Positions 17,573 through 26,245 are shown, numbered from the stretch's first letter. The stretch is DNA of 53,288 nucleotides from Lachnospiraceae bacterium UBA1778 (GCA_002315255.1 DCGM01000113.1:1-53288), one strand, 5' to 3'. The notes: generated from the sequence alone by a model not told the origin. Program-made: numbers and translations.

Positions 17573-18763
17573 TCACTCCATCCGGTCGATCTCCAGCTCC
17601 TCGAAACCGGCCAACCGCACCGAAACCGTATCCGTATGGCTGATGGTTCCGGCGATTCCCTTCGGCGTCACCGAGAGGCCTGGCGCGTTAATCTGCTGAG
17701 TCTTCAGCCCTTTAATACCGCGCATGAGGATGCGGTGATCCGCCATTTTATCAATCGTGAGAAGATCTGACGTGCCGTCTGTTATCCGCACATCCCGAAG
17801 AATGAGATTCTTTACATTGCCCATGATTGAGAATGTCGCATCAACGTCATCCGTATCCTCCGGATTCACATGGCTCACCGCGACATCCGAAATCTCAACA
17901 TTTTCGACGAAACCGACTCCGTCCGGATAATCCTCTTCCCGGAAGAGCTGAATGCGGCAGTGCCGCGCCATATCCATATTCAGGAGGCAATGATACGTCA
18001 CTCCGGTGATGTGACGGATTCTGATGTTCCGGATCGGCGAGTTCACCGACAGAAGCCGGATAAAGCAGTGGCAGTAATCCGAGTGGACATTTTCCACCTC
18101 GAAGTCCTCGATCGGCCCGTTACTCACGTCGTAGTTCTCCTGACGGTTCAATGCGTCGTCCGCATTGAACGCGAGAAAATCGTCGTTCGGCGCGCCATAG
18201 CCGCCGGAAAGGTCCGAAATCCGAAAATGGCGGCAGAAGCCTGCGAAATGAAGCCCGTCCTGGTTCGTCCGAAGCGTTTCGGACATAAAACGGATATCAT
18301 GAATCGTCACATATTCTGCCTCGCAGAAGCGGAAATAGTAGCAAAGCGGATTTTTTACCGTCATATGGGAAAGCGTAAGATGGTCAATGTCCCGGAAATT
18401 GATCAGCGTTCCGCTCGTGACGAAAGGATCCTGAAAATCCGGGCCGCGGTCATTGTTCGCACAGTTTCCGTCCCAGATTCCGCCGGAAATAGAGATATTT
18501 GAAGAATGCGCGCCAGGCTTCGTCGCGATCAAAAAATCCTCACGCAGCTTTTGCGCGCCGGCGCCAAGGAAGATATGTGCTTTCTCGTCCGCTTCCACCG
18601 TCGTGTCCGAGCCGATCCTTACCGTATGCCTGATACAGTATTCGCCGGCAGGAACGGTCACGAAAAAGCCTCCTGAGAAGGCTTCATTGAACGCTGCGCT
18701 GTCGTCCGAGATTCCGTCGCCCTTCGCACCAAAATCAAATATGCTCTTATGAATCAGTTCCAT
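17573..18763 (-). CDS. Right-handed beta-helix protein (GH28/pectate-lyase-3 type)
   Basis: A 396-residue protein without a signal peptide. The start (IFDFGAKGDGISDDSAAFNEAF) is the standard opening of polygalacturonase/GH28 and pectate-lyase-3 beta-helices, followed by rungs of short hydrophobic strands (GGIWDGN, NLILRDVRIT). Catalytic aspartates may lie in the FNADDALN segment. It probably acts on pectic or related oligosaccharides that have been imported. The start at 18763 follows a GGAGG site. Confidence 0.78.
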   Translation of the reverse strand: MELIHKSIFDFGAKGDGISDDSAAFNEAFSGGFFVTVPAGEYCIRHTVRIGSDTTVEADEKAHIFLGAGAQKLREDFLIATKPGAHSSNISISGGIWDGNCANNDRGPDFQDPFVTSGTLINFRDIDHLTLSHMTVKNPLCYYFRFCEAEYVTIHDIRFMSETLRTNQDGLHFAGFCRHFRISDLSGGYGAPNDDFLAFNADDALNRQENYDVSNGPIEDFEVENVHSDYCHCFIRLLSVNSPIRNIRIRHITGVTYHCLLNMDMARHCRIQLFREEDYPDGVGFVENVEISDVAVSHVNPEDTDDVDATFSIMGNVKNLILRDVRITDGTSDLLTIDKMADHRILMRGIKGLKTQQINAPGLSVTPKGIAGTISHTDTVSVRLAGFEELEIDRME

Positions 18764-18824
18764 GTCGAACCTCCGAATTATCTGAAAATATCCTCTTCTT
18801 TGTAGAAACCGTCGATAACCGCCA

Positions 18825-18906
18825 AGTCAGTCTTCCTCAAAACACCCTGCCCAGAAAAACCTGCGAGTCAGTCTTCCTCAAAATACCCTGCCCAGGGAAG
18901 CCCCTG
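18825..18906 (-). repeat. 41-nt tandem duplication of the 3' end of the kinase gene
   Basis: Two units of 41 nt (18825-18865 and 18866-18906) share a 30-nt block with a single mismatch. The block includes the stop codon and final eight codons of the phosphotransferase gene, so the gene's end has been copied downstream. Confidence 0.8.
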
Positions 18907-20052
18907 AATGAGGCTTTCCGCCGCATCCTCGATCTCCTCATAATCGATCTCTTCGCCGTCCCGACGGCAGCATTCAAACGCATCGACTATATTCTCGATG
19001 AGCACCATGTCAATGAACAGCGGCAGTTTTTCGAGCGCTTCCTCTGATACTTCTGTTTCGATCCGGTAGCCCTGAAGCACCTTAGCGAAATACTCTTTCA
19101 TGCGCTTTTCGCGTTCTTTCCGCGGAAGGTGTCCGTACCAGCCTGTGCCGTTCAGCCAGACTGTCGCGAGGTCGAAAAGATACCAGCAATTCATCGAATT
19201 GTCGAAATCATAGACGGTGATCTTTCCGTCCGACATGTCGATATGGTAGTTCACATCGACAAAGTCAAAATGGATGAGTCCGTAGGAGTCCGCATCCTTC
19301 GGCAGCTTTTCAAAGGCGGGAAGTCTGGAAAAAACCGCTTCTTTCAGTTTTTCTGGAAGTGTCGGATCCTGCGCTTCCAGCATCTCCTTGAGCGTCGGAT
19401 TCTGCGCTTTCATAGCCTCCGTATCGATCGGCACCTGCGCTGCCAGAGCCTCCTGGAACAGCGTCCCGATATACTCTCGGTTATACTTATCGAAATATTC
19501 CGCGCGCCGATGCCGCGGCACATATTTTTTCGACAATGCGTGAATCGCGCCGAGCGTTTTTCCGGTGTTATAGAAATATTCGGAAAGCGGCGCGCCTTCA
19601 CGATAACGGTAGCCGTTTTCCGAAATCATGATACCGGGGGCGAATGTGAAAAGGCTCGCAAAGACTGTTTTTAAATCGTTTCCATCCGAGTCTGCTTCAA
19701 AAGAGTTTCCATCCATATCTGCTTTCAAAGTGTATCCATCGATGTTTGCTTCAAAAGTATTTCGCACGGAGTTCGAAGCGACTATCTTCTCGACGAACTC
19801 CCCGTTCACAGACGGAATCACATCCTCGACGGGCGCACCGTTTTCTGCGAGAAAATGCACAAATTCTGTCTCCCCGAGGAAGTCCTCTTCGGTCCGGTCG
19901 GAAAGCGCGGAAAGCCGGAGGATCCGCTTGTCTCCTCCGGCGCTTTCCAGCACATAAACCTCATTTCTTCCGCCATCATGGGCAGAAATCGGCGTAATTC
20001 TGTAGTCTTCTACATGAAACCGCTTTACAGCTTCTTCCAAAATCGGATTCAA
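18868..20052 (-). CDS. APH-fold phosphotransferase (aminoglycoside/choline kinase family)
   Basis: A 394-residue kinase-fold protein. The catalytic loop HFDFVDVNYH near residue 260 and the metal-binding DFDNS about 15 residues later are typical of the APH family. The small-molecule substrate is unknown. The start is TTG at 20052 because AGGAGG lies six bases upstream; the ATG at 20073 would place the ribosome site inside the gene. A surface loop at about residues 99-125 is built of three 9-residue repeats. The C-terminal end is duplicated downstream as DNA. It is followed by the SIMPL gene upstream with a 50-nt gap. Confidence 0.82.
   Translation of the reverse strand: MNPILEEAVKRFHVEDYRITPISAHDGGRNEVYVLESAGGDKRILRLSALSDRTEEDFLGETEFVHFLAENGAPVEDVIPSVNGEFVEKIVASNSVRNTFEANIDGYTLKADMDGNSFEADSDGNDLKTVFASLFTFAPGIMISENGYRYREGAPLSEYFYNTGKTLGAIHALSKKYVPRHRRAEYFDKYNREYIGTLFQEALAAQVPIDTEAMKAQNPTLKEMLEAQDPTLPEKLKEAVFSRLPAFEKLPKDADSYGLIHFDFVDVNYHIDMSDGKITVYDFDNSMNCWYLFDLATVWLNGTGWYGHLPRKEREKRMKEYFAKVLQGYRIETEVSEEALEKLPLFIDMVLIENIVDAFECCRRDGEEIDYEEIEDAAESLIQGLPWAGYFEED
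19678..19758 (-). repeat. In-frame 27-nt x 3 repeat in the kinase gene
   Basis: Three 27-nt units (starts 19678, 19705, 19732) encode 9-residue copies of the form N-x-F-E-A-x-x-D-G. Absence of such a loop in the family as I know it suggests a local expansion. Confidence 0.85.
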
Positions 20053-20102
20053 AAAAGTTCCTCCTGCTATCATTTTTCCGGATTCACTCCGGCTTCGTCA
20101 GG

Positions 20103-20768
20103 TCAGATAATCTCCCATTCAAAGGTTGCATTGTCGGAAACGCGGATATCTTCAGGCTCGAAATCTGCTCTGAAGGAGCAGGATTTCATAGCCTGTGACG
20201 ACATACTGTTCTCCTCCACGATTGTGCGCGAAAACAGGTCCGCGAGACCGAACGAATAATCAATGTTTACGAGCGCTCCGAGCTTGACGCCCGATGCGCG
20301 GCAGAGGATTTCCGCACGCTCCTTCGCGTCATTCGCAGCTGTCGTCAGGAGTTCCTCATTGACTTCCTTCGGGTTCTTCACCGTGAACCGGATGGAGAAC
20401 TGCGGGACGGACTGGCAGTTGCCGATTTCGGTGAGGAGGCGGTTCAGGCGCTCCAGATCAAAATCAAACGAAAGCTTCAATGAATGGCGGCAGATATACC
20501 CGCGGAAAATGCTCCGGTAATGTTTTTTTTCATCATAGACCGACTCGAAATCTGCTTCGGTCGAAAAGCTGGTCGTCCGAAGCTCGCTCTTCTCGAAGCC
20601 GGCCGCTGCCGCAGCGTCCTGGATAAACTGAATCTGGTCGGAGCCGAGCTGCATTGCCTTCGCATAACTCCGGTTCTCTGCTTCCATTTCAAAACCGATG
20701 ACGATCGTGTCCGGCTTCCGTGAGGCATTTCCTGTTCCAATAACTCTGATGGTGCGTTTTTCGTTCAT
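20103..20768 (-). CDS. SIMPL (DUF541) domain protein
   Basis: A 221-residue protein covering a complete SIMPL domain: the first strand IRVIGTGNASRKPDTIVIGF, the middle LRTTSFSTEADF, and the ALVNIDYSFG segment near residue 178. It has no signal peptide, unlike many SIMPL proteins, so it is probably cytoplasmic. Function is unknown in most bacteria. The start follows AAGGAG. Directly upstream lies an unusual 22-nt tandem array. Confidence 0.88.
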   Translation of the reverse strand: MNEKRTIRVIGTGNASRKPDTIVIGFEMEAENRSYAKAMQLGSDQIQFIQDAAAAAGFEKSELRTTSFSTEADFESVYDEKKHYRSIFRGYICRHSLKLSFDFDLERLNRLLTEIGNCQSVPQFSIRFTVKNPKEVNEELLTTAANDAKERAEILCRASGVKLGALVNIDYSFGLADLFSRTIVEENSMSSQAMKSCSFRADFEPEDIRVSDNATFEWEII

Positions 20769-20790
20769 GTTTTTCTCCTTCTGATCCGAT

Positions 20791-20889
20791 TCGTTTTACG
20801 CGGTCGGCCCGCTCGATTTACGCAGTCGGTCCGCTCGTTTTACGCGGTCAGTCCGCTCGTTTTTCGCGGTCGGTCCGCTCGATTTTCTG
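20791..20889. repeat. 22-nt tandem array (four and a half units)
   Basis: Units of the form TCGTTTTACGCGGTCGGTCCGC start at 20791, 20813, 20835 and 20857, with a partial fifth from 20879. The period is exactly 22 nt with one to three differences. It is non-coding and directly upstream of the SIMPL gene. There is no spacer between units, so it is not a CRISPR array. Confidence 0.9.
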
Positions 20890-20945
20890 TTTCACGTCAG
20901 AGCGTTTCCGCTCCTGACAATGCCATCGTATCACGGGAGAAAAAT

Positions 20946-20970
20946 ATGTGGTCGCTTCGAAAGCGACAAA
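20946..20970. other. Short hairpin in the SIMPL-glycosylase spacer
   Basis: GTCGCTT and AAAGCGAC form a short compact stem followed by A-runs on the plus strand. Apart from this, the array upstream and a terminator-like stem further right, the 305-nt spacer holds nothing else I can recognise. Confidence 0.35.
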
Positions 20971-21031
20971 AAACGGTTTAGTTTAGGATCAGCACAAGCT
21001 CAATCGTAATCAGAAATCACCTCTTCGTATT

Positions 21032-21066
21032 ACAGGCGGCAAGTTTTCCTGCCGCCTGTTCTTTTT
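21032..21066 (+). terminator. Terminator-like hairpin after the glycosylase gene
   Basis: CAGGCGGCAAG and CTGCCGCCTG pair around a TTTTC loop and are followed by TTCTTTTTATTC on the plus strand. It directly follows the stop of the minus-strand glycosylase gene, where it could act as a stabilising or partly bidirectional terminator. Confidence 0.6.
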
Positions 21067-21073
21067 ATTCTTT

Positions 21074-21622
21074 CTAAATTTCCTTCCCCCACTCTTCTGC
21101 GAGTTTCTCGACGGACCACGCTGCATTTGCGGGGCTTGTGGACGGGAGCTTCACCGCCGGAATGCCGAGCGTGGGCTCAATGTATTTACGATAGAGCTCA
21201 TACGATTTCGCGCCGTTACAGATGATTTTACGGATCGGCGCGGCCGACAGAATCGGGCGCAGATCATTCGGCGTGACATCTGTGATCGTCGCATCCGAAG
21301 AGCCTGTAATCTCGCAGGACGCGATTACATCCCAGAGCGCGATATGGTTTCGAAGAAGAAATGCTTTCTTCTCTTCGACCGTCGACGGGATGCCCCCGCC
21401 TGCCGGTTCCTCAGAGACGGTTTCCTGCCGCCCGAAGGTATCCGCAGAGACGGTTTCCTGCCGCCCGCAGACCACAGCGTGGATCACTTTCCAGAAGCGG
21501 TTCTGCGGATGGCCGTAGAAAAAGCATTGCTCACGCGACTTCACCGACGGGAACGAGCCGAGAATCAGAATCTCCGAATGTTCGTCGAAAACCGGCGGAA
21601 TCGGATGGACGACTTTACTCAA
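21074..21622 (-). CDS. DNA-deoxyinosine / uracil-DNA glycosylase family protein
   Basis: A 182-residue protein of the UDG superfamily. Motif 1 is visible as LILGSFPSVKSREQCFFYGH, followed by the PQNRFWKV segment, and the distal motif LPSTSPANA. The set resembles hypoxanthine-DNA glycosylases, which remove deaminated bases in the cytoplasm. An 11-residue insert between residues 50 and 75 is duplicated (GRQETVSADTF then GRQETVSEEP, 33-nt period). The start is TTG at 21622 with AAAGGAG upstream. It may follow the DUF2142 gene in a short operon. Confidence 0.82.
   Translation of the reverse strand: MSKVVHPIPPVFDEHSEILILGSFPSVKSREQCFFYGHPQNRFWKVIHAVVCGRQETVSADTFGRQETVSEEPAGGGIPSTVEEKKAFLLRNHIALWDVIASCEITGSSDATITDVTPNDLRPILSAAPIRKIICNGAKSYELYRKYIEPTLGIPAVKLPSTSPANAAWSVEKLAEEWGKEI
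21412..21477 (-). repeat. In-frame 33-nt duplication in the glycosylase gene
   Basis: Two units (starts 21412 and 21445) share about 23 identical nt and encode the repeated GRQETVS segment in a loop between conserved motifs. Confidence 0.85.
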
Positions 21623-21689
21623 GACAGACTCCTTTTATCAGAAAGGCTGCCGCCCGTACGACGGACCGGCAGCCCTGAAAAACCAATGA

Positions 21690-23291
21690 TTATAATGCAC
21701 GTCCCATCGTGTCGAGCACGATATTGATCACCGTTCCTGCTGCCAGAGCGACGCCTGCCAGCACGACCGGAATGGTAATGTCCTTCTTAATCTCCAGCGG
21801 CTTCACATAGAACGGGATAAAGAGAACCGGAAGCGCAGCCGTAAAGTAACGGCCCTGAACACCCATGACGGTGGAGGCTCCGATGAACGTTTCCGCAGGA
21901 AGCATCAGGATGATCGGCGACATAAAGATGAAAAAGAATATCGCGAGGAACGCGATCCGCTTTCCGACGGACAGCGGGCAGCTCTCCTTCTGGATACGGT
22001 TCGAGTGCAATGCGACGAGCAGCAGCAGGAAGAATCCGACAATGATCGGACGCCACAGAATAAGCGTCATGCCGGAAAGCTTATAACCGAACATCTGCGC
22101 CGCCCACTTCGGTCCCATATAGAGAATCGAGTTTCCGATCAGGCGGAAGAACAGCGGAAGATCGCTGAAAAGCATGGAGAACGTATATTTCTGCGAAACG
22201 ACCTCATCGCCGATGACAACTTCTGTCAGCGGCGCCGGGTTCGCACCGGTTGCCGTGTACGGCCACTTGAAATAGCCGATAGCGGAGAAGGCTAAAACAG
22301 CGACTAAAATCGGGACTAAAATCGCATATTTCTGCCAGGTCTTTGCGAAGCGCTCCTTCGGAATAAAGAGAACGCCGAGAAGCGGAAGCACATAAACGCC
22401 CTTGACCGGTCCGCAAAGCGCTGCCGGAATAAAGATCCATAAATACTCCCACCATTTCATGCGGCCTTTTTCATAGATGCTGTAGAGCATTGACGCAATG
22501 AAAAGGATACAGCAGGAATTGATGACGCCGTCATAGTTAAAGCCGGTCACCTGCTGCATATTCATCGGCAGAAGCGCGAGAATCAAGAAGACCAGCTTCC
22601 ACTTCGGCGCGCGTTTTACGGCGAAATAAACGCAGAAAACCATACCGAGAAGGTTCGTCAGTCTTCCGAGCGTATAGATCCAGAATGTGTTCATATTGAG
22701 CACGCGGCCGATGGTAAGACCGATCACCGGGAAGATATAGCTGCCCGGATAACGGACTGCGTACGGGCCGAGGACATCGACTACATTCTCTTCGTCGATA
22801 CGCGGCGTGAACATATCCTTCGCGGTGCGGACATATGCTGACGCGACGTTCTGGTGCGGCTGCAGTCCCTCATAATTAAAGTCCTGATAGTCGCCCTTTT
22901 TAATGTTTTCCTTGCCTAAAATCACATTGCTGAAAACGTATGCCGAATGATAATGGTGCGCTTCATCCGGAGCGCTGAGCGGCGTGATCGCGAAAATATA
23001 AAGGATGCCGACGAGCAGCACGATCAGCATAGAAGTGACCTCGAGCTTCGGCTTCTTAAACGCAATGAGCCATCCTAAAAACAGCACGATTACGAGCGTC
23101 GCCATCAGCAGCACCTTCGCATATGTCACCGCGATCCGGCTGTCCTCCGCGCTCATCGTGGAAAGGACCGGATTCACGAGAAAACAGGCCACAACTCCTG
23201 CTGCGAGAAGTCCTGCCGCAATTAAGAGAAAAATCAGTTCGCTCTTCGGAATGCTGATTTTCTGTTTCGAATGATCTGCAATTTTTACCAT
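21690..23291 (-). CDS. DUF2142 family polytopic membrane protein
   Basis: A 533-residue membrane protein with about twelve predicted transmembrane segments. The conserved PLSAPDEAHHYHSAYVFS motif after the third helix is typical of DUF2142, a glycosyltransferase-C-like family thought to use lipid-linked sugars in cell-surface polysaccharide formation. The start at 23291 is chosen because AAGGAGG lies just upstream; the ATG at 23306 encodes the ribosome site itself. Confidence 0.85.
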   Translation of the reverse strand: MVKIADHSKQKISIPKSELIFLLIAAGLLAAGVVACFLVNPVLSTMSAEDSRIAVTYAKVLLMATLVIVLFLGWLIAFKKPKLEVTSMLIVLLVGILYIFAITPLSAPDEAHHYHSAYVFSNVILGKENIKKGDYQDFNYEGLQPHQNVASAYVRTAKDMFTPRIDEENVVDVLGPYAVRYPGSYIFPVIGLTIGRVLNMNTFWIYTLGRLTNLLGMVFCVYFAVKRAPKWKLVFLILALLPMNMQQVTGFNYDGVINSCCILFIASMLYSIYEKGRMKWWEYLWIFIPAALCGPVKGVYVLPLLGVLFIPKERFAKTWQKYAILVPILVAVLAFSAIGYFKWPYTATGANPAPLTEVVIGDEVVSQKYTFSMLFSDLPLFFRLIGNSILYMGPKWAAQMFGYKLSGMTLILWRPIIVGFFLLLLVALHSNRIQKESCPLSVGKRIAFLAIFFFIFMSPIILMLPAETFIGASTVMGVQGRYFTAALPVLFIPFYVKPLEIKKDITIPVVLAGVALAAGTVINIVLDTMGRAL

Positions 23292-23358
23292 ATTCTCCTC
23301 CTTCATAACCGCTTTTCATCGGTTTGAAAAGCTCCGCAGCCCCCGGCTGCCGGATGTA

Positions 23359-23484
23359 TTAAACCTGTTCACCAGTTTTTTCCAGAATCCAGTTTTTCAG
23401 GCGGTCCGCCTGTTCCGGGAATACAAGGATGGCCCGTTTTCCTTCAAAAGAAAACTCTTCTGCTTCAAATCCGTTCCAAAGCAT
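23359..23484 (-). pseudogene. N-terminal remnant of an alpha/beta-hydrolase (esterase) gene
   Basis: A 41-codon open frame starts at an ATG inside the end of the glycoside hydrolase gene (20-nt overlap). It reads MLWNGFEAEEFSFEGKRAIL then VFPEQAD. This closely resembles the first residues of a family of esterase/prolyl-oligopeptidase-like hydrolases, after which a different sequence (RLKNWILEKTGEQV) runs to a stop. The downstream 300 residues of such an enzyme are missing. It may be a remnant or, less likely, an authentic short peptide. Confidence 0.45.
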
Positions 23485-25429
23485 CGTGAGACCTCCTTAT
23501 TTCCAGGACCGAATGAATATCTACACGGTCAATGCAGACATATGCAGTGTTATTTTCGTAGAAAACAGGGATTTCCCGCCCTTCGGGCTGCAGAATAACA
23601 GAATCCGGTTTTCCCGAAAGATTCAGCGCGAGTTTGATGTCGCGGCACGGAAGCAGTTCCTTCTCCGTTACATGATTCGGCGCGGCATGGGCACCATTTG
23701 CATTGACGAGCTGAAGCATCAGCTTTCCGTCTTTTTCGAGTGTGACCAGCTCCAGCACGCCGGAGCAGCTGACTAATGAGACCATCGGCGTATAAAGCGA
23801 CCGGAGAACGCTCCGGATCAGATCAAGTTCCATATATTGCGTGTGAAGCAAGTATCCGAGCCCGATATCCGCGCCGATCGCGGCCAGCTTTCCCTGACCG
23901 AACGGCATCACACAGGCCAGCGTTTCAGCTTCATCCCGGGCATCAGCACAGCAGGAAGCGAGGCAGGTTCCGTCGCCGTAAATCGGACGGCTGTTAAGGA
24001 CCAGGCCGAAATCCGCATGATCCAGCGTGAACAGTTTCTTTTTTTCGCACAGACTTCCTACATGGAACGGTACTTCGCCGGTATCCGAGAAAACCCGGCA
24101 GGTATTCTGACCGATCAGAAGAAGGTTTCCGCCGTTTTTCGCATAAGAGATCAGATCAGAAACCGTCTCTTTTTCGAGACCGCTAAAGGTTTCCGGAATG
24201 ACGATCACCGGATAATTTTCATAGTGCCCTTTCAGCGTATGCTCGAATACGATTTCGAGTGAATGTCCTGCATCACAGATCAGAGCGGTCGCACCCATGA
24301 GCTTTTCGATTCCGGTCCGGTAGTAAAGGGATGCTGATTCCAGATGCCGGTCATAGGTGGAGATGAGCATTGCCACCTGATGACGGATTTTTCCGTGGAA
24401 GCAGAACGGCTGTCTTTCCCGCAGGAAATCTGCCAGCGGCTTCATGCGGCGGATCTCTTCCATCTTCGGAGTGCCGTCACTTCGCTGGGTGATATAATTC
24501 TGGAAACCGCCTCCGAGTGAAATGACCGCTGCAGCTTCCTGCATAATCTGTGTCGGGTGCTTCACCACCGTAAAATTATCGGCCAGACGGAAATTCCACG
24601 CCATCAGATCCCAGGTGTGATTCTGACTCGCAATCGCACGGCCGGCATAACGGGCCGAATGGAAGGAATTCTCAGGTGCCAGATCGCCGGACAGAAAATC
24701 AACGTCGGAGCTTACCGCTTCCGGCATATGATCGGTATAAGCCCAGTTCGAGGCGATCTGAAAGCCCGGATGGCGGGCGTGCAATGTATCGACATAATGA
24801 CGGACATAGCGGCGGTACAATTCACGATTGTATTCGCGGTATTCTTCATGATGCGGTGTTCCTGCGACCGGCCACTCGCCGTTTAAGAGAATGCCGGTTT
24901 CTTTTTCGAAGCCTTCCAGCGTTTCCGGGTCAAAATCAAGCGCTGCTCCCCAGCAGTCGCCATCAATCCAAACGCCGTCTACACCGTATTTTCCTGCAAG
25001 CTCGGAAAGCTGCGGAATCAGAAGGTTATCAGCATATCCGCCGTTTGTGCGGGTAGAATCGGTATTCCGGGTGCCATCCGGATTCAGTACTGCGTCTTCC
25101 GGGTGCTCCGCGCAATATCGCTGATCTACCACGCCGGAATAATGCATATAAAGCGCGACTCCCTCCTCCGCCGTCACACGGCGCCAAAGCGCCAGCGGAT
25201 CACCGGCGAACTTCGGCATCGCATTCCCGCATTCTGTCGGATAGGAAGCCCAGCCGGGATGTCCTTTACAGTCAATCTGCAGAAAATCAGGATGCAGAAG
25301 CGTGCAGATTTCCCGTATTTCGTCCTCTGAGAGCGTAGAGCCGATTACAGGGGACGCTTCGGAAGGCTTCGCATGAAAATCGAAATGGAGTCCGAAGAAG
25401 CTTTCGGAGCGTTTTTTAACAACAGACAT
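23465..25429 (-). CDS. Glycoside hydrolase-like TIM-barrel protein with GATase-like C-terminal domain
   Basis: A 654-residue enzyme-like protein without a signal peptide. The opening SFFGLHFDFHAKPSEAS resembles alpha-L-fucosidase/GH29 and related clan barrels, and the active-site region may be GVDGVWIDGDCWG (around residue 150) with a second acid at DFLSGDLAPE. From about residue 360 there is an alpha/beta flavodoxin-like module (VIVIPETFSGLEKET; NGGNLLLIGQNT) as found in beta-galactosidase trimerisation-type domains, followed by a beta-sandwich. The exact family is uncertain. It has its own promoter and is divergent from the SGNH hydrolase. Confidence 0.65.
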   Translation of the reverse strand: MSVVKKRSESFFGLHFDFHAKPSEASPVIGSTLSEDEIREICTLLHPDFLQIDCKGHPGWASYPTECGNAMPKFAGDPLALWRRVTAEEGVALYMHYSGVVDQRYCAEHPEDAVLNPDGTRNTDSTRTNGGYADNLLIPQLSELAGKYGVDGVWIDGDCWGAALDFDPETLEGFEKETGILLNGEWPVAGTPHHEEYREYNRELYRRYVRHYVDTLHARHPGFQIASNWAYTDHMPEAVSSDVDFLSGDLAPENSFHSARYAGRAIASQNHTWDLMAWNFRLADNFTVVKHPTQIMQEAAAVISLGGGFQNYITQRSDGTPKMEEIRRMKPLADFLRERQPFCFHGKIRHQVAMLISTYDRHLESASLYYRTGIEKLMGATALICDAGHSLEIVFEHTLKGHYENYPVIVIPETFSGLEKETVSDLISYAKNGGNLLLIGQNTCRVFSDTGEVPFHVGSLCEKKKLFTLDHADFGLVLNSRPIYGDGTCLASCCADARDEAETLACVMPFGQGKLAAIGADIGLGYLLHTQYMELDLIRSVLRSLYTPMVSLVSCSGVLELVTLEKDGKLMLQLVNANGAHAAPNHVTEKELLPCRDIKLALNLSGKPDSVILQPEGREIPVFYENNTAYVCIDRVDIHSVLEIRRSHDALERI

Positions 25430-25485
25430 AGCGGATTACTGCCTTTCAAAAGGTTAAAAACTGTTCCTCTAAAAGAGACTTTTTA

Positions 25486-25514
25486 ATTCTATCATTGTCC
25501 GCGCCATAAAGCAA
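25486..25514 (-). promoter_or_regulatory. Promoter of the glycoside hydrolase gene
   Basis: TTGCTT (25509-25514) and TAGAAT (25486-25491) with a 17-nt spacer on the minus strand. Confidence 0.6.
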
Positions 25515-25534
25515 TGTTTTGAGCGTTTTCAAAC

Positions 25535-25563
25535 TTGCATATTTTTACTTTTTATGCTATACT
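25535..25563 (+). promoter_or_regulatory. Promoter of the SGNH hydrolase gene
   Basis: TTGCAT (25535-25540) and TATACT (25558-25563) with a 17-nt spacer; the start codon is 29 nt further on. Confidence 0.7.
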
Positions 25564-25591
25564 GAATAAAGAAAAAGAAAAGGGAAATGAA

Positions 25592-26245
25592 ATGAATTTA
25601 ACCCATAAAAAAATCAATTTTTTAGGCGACAGCATTACGCACGGCTCCTGCACGACTTCGGAGTCGAAGCGTTTCTCAAATCTGCTGGAGCAGCAGTTTT
25701 CGCTTGCTGCAGCACGGAATTACGGCATCTCGGGTACGCGCTTCGCACGTCAGACGGCGCCGGAATTTGGACAGGATTTTAACCGCGACTTTTGTCTCCG
25801 CTTCCCGGAGATGGACGATGACGCGGATATCGTCGTCGTATTCGGCGGCACCAATGACTTCGGCCACGGCGACGCGCCGTTCGGCACCTTCGACGATAAG
25901 ACCCCGGATACCTTCTGCGGCGCTGTCGATTTTTTGTGTCGCGGTCTTTTAGAAAAATTCCCGAACTCGAAGATCGTCTTTATCACCCCGCTCCACCGCA
26001 CAGGCGAAGACAGCACCTGTGGCGACGGTTCGCTTCCGCTTCCGAACGGCCGTCAGCCGTTGAAGGGCTATGTGGACGCAATCCTGAAAATCGTCGGACG
26101 CTATCAGCTTCCGATTCTGGATGTCTACTACGGCGAAGCGGAAAAACGCTTCACGCCGGACAAGTTCGCCGACGGTCTTCACTTAAACGATGATGGCCAT
26201 GTAGTCATGGCTAAGGTGATGACCGAGTTTCTGGAAACACTTTAA
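25592..26245 (+). CDS. SGNH/GDSL-type hydrolase
   Basis: A 217-residue cytoplasmic esterase-like protein with all SGNH blocks: FLGDSITHG (nucleophile Ser in block I), a glycine in block II, GGTNDFGHG (block III Asn) and DGLHLNDDGH (block V Asp and His). Such enzymes remove acyl groups, often acetyl, from sugars. The start at 25592 follows AGGG and is preferred over an in-frame ATG 57 nt upstream that lies inside the promoter. Its neighbour is a divergent glycosidase, so deacetylation of a glycan is plausible. Confidence 0.9.
   Translation: MNLTHKKINFLGDSITHGSCTTSESKRFSNLLEQQFSLAAARNYGISGTRFARQTAPEFGQDFNRDFCLRFPEMDDDADIVVVFGGTNDFGHGDAPFGTFDDKTPDTFCGAVDFLCRGLLEKFPNSKIVFITPLHRTGEDSTCGDGSLPLPNGRQPLKGYVDAILKIVGRYQLPILDVYYGEAEKRFTPDKFADGLHLNDDGHVVMAKVMTEFLETL

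Noticed and set aside
20791..20889. Possible CRISPR array
   Set aside because: Units are directly adjacent with no unique spacers, and there are no cas genes.
21032..21066. Small RNA ending at this plus-strand terminator
   Set aside because: No promoter could be found upstream of it within the spacer, so it was kept as a terminator-like hairpin only.
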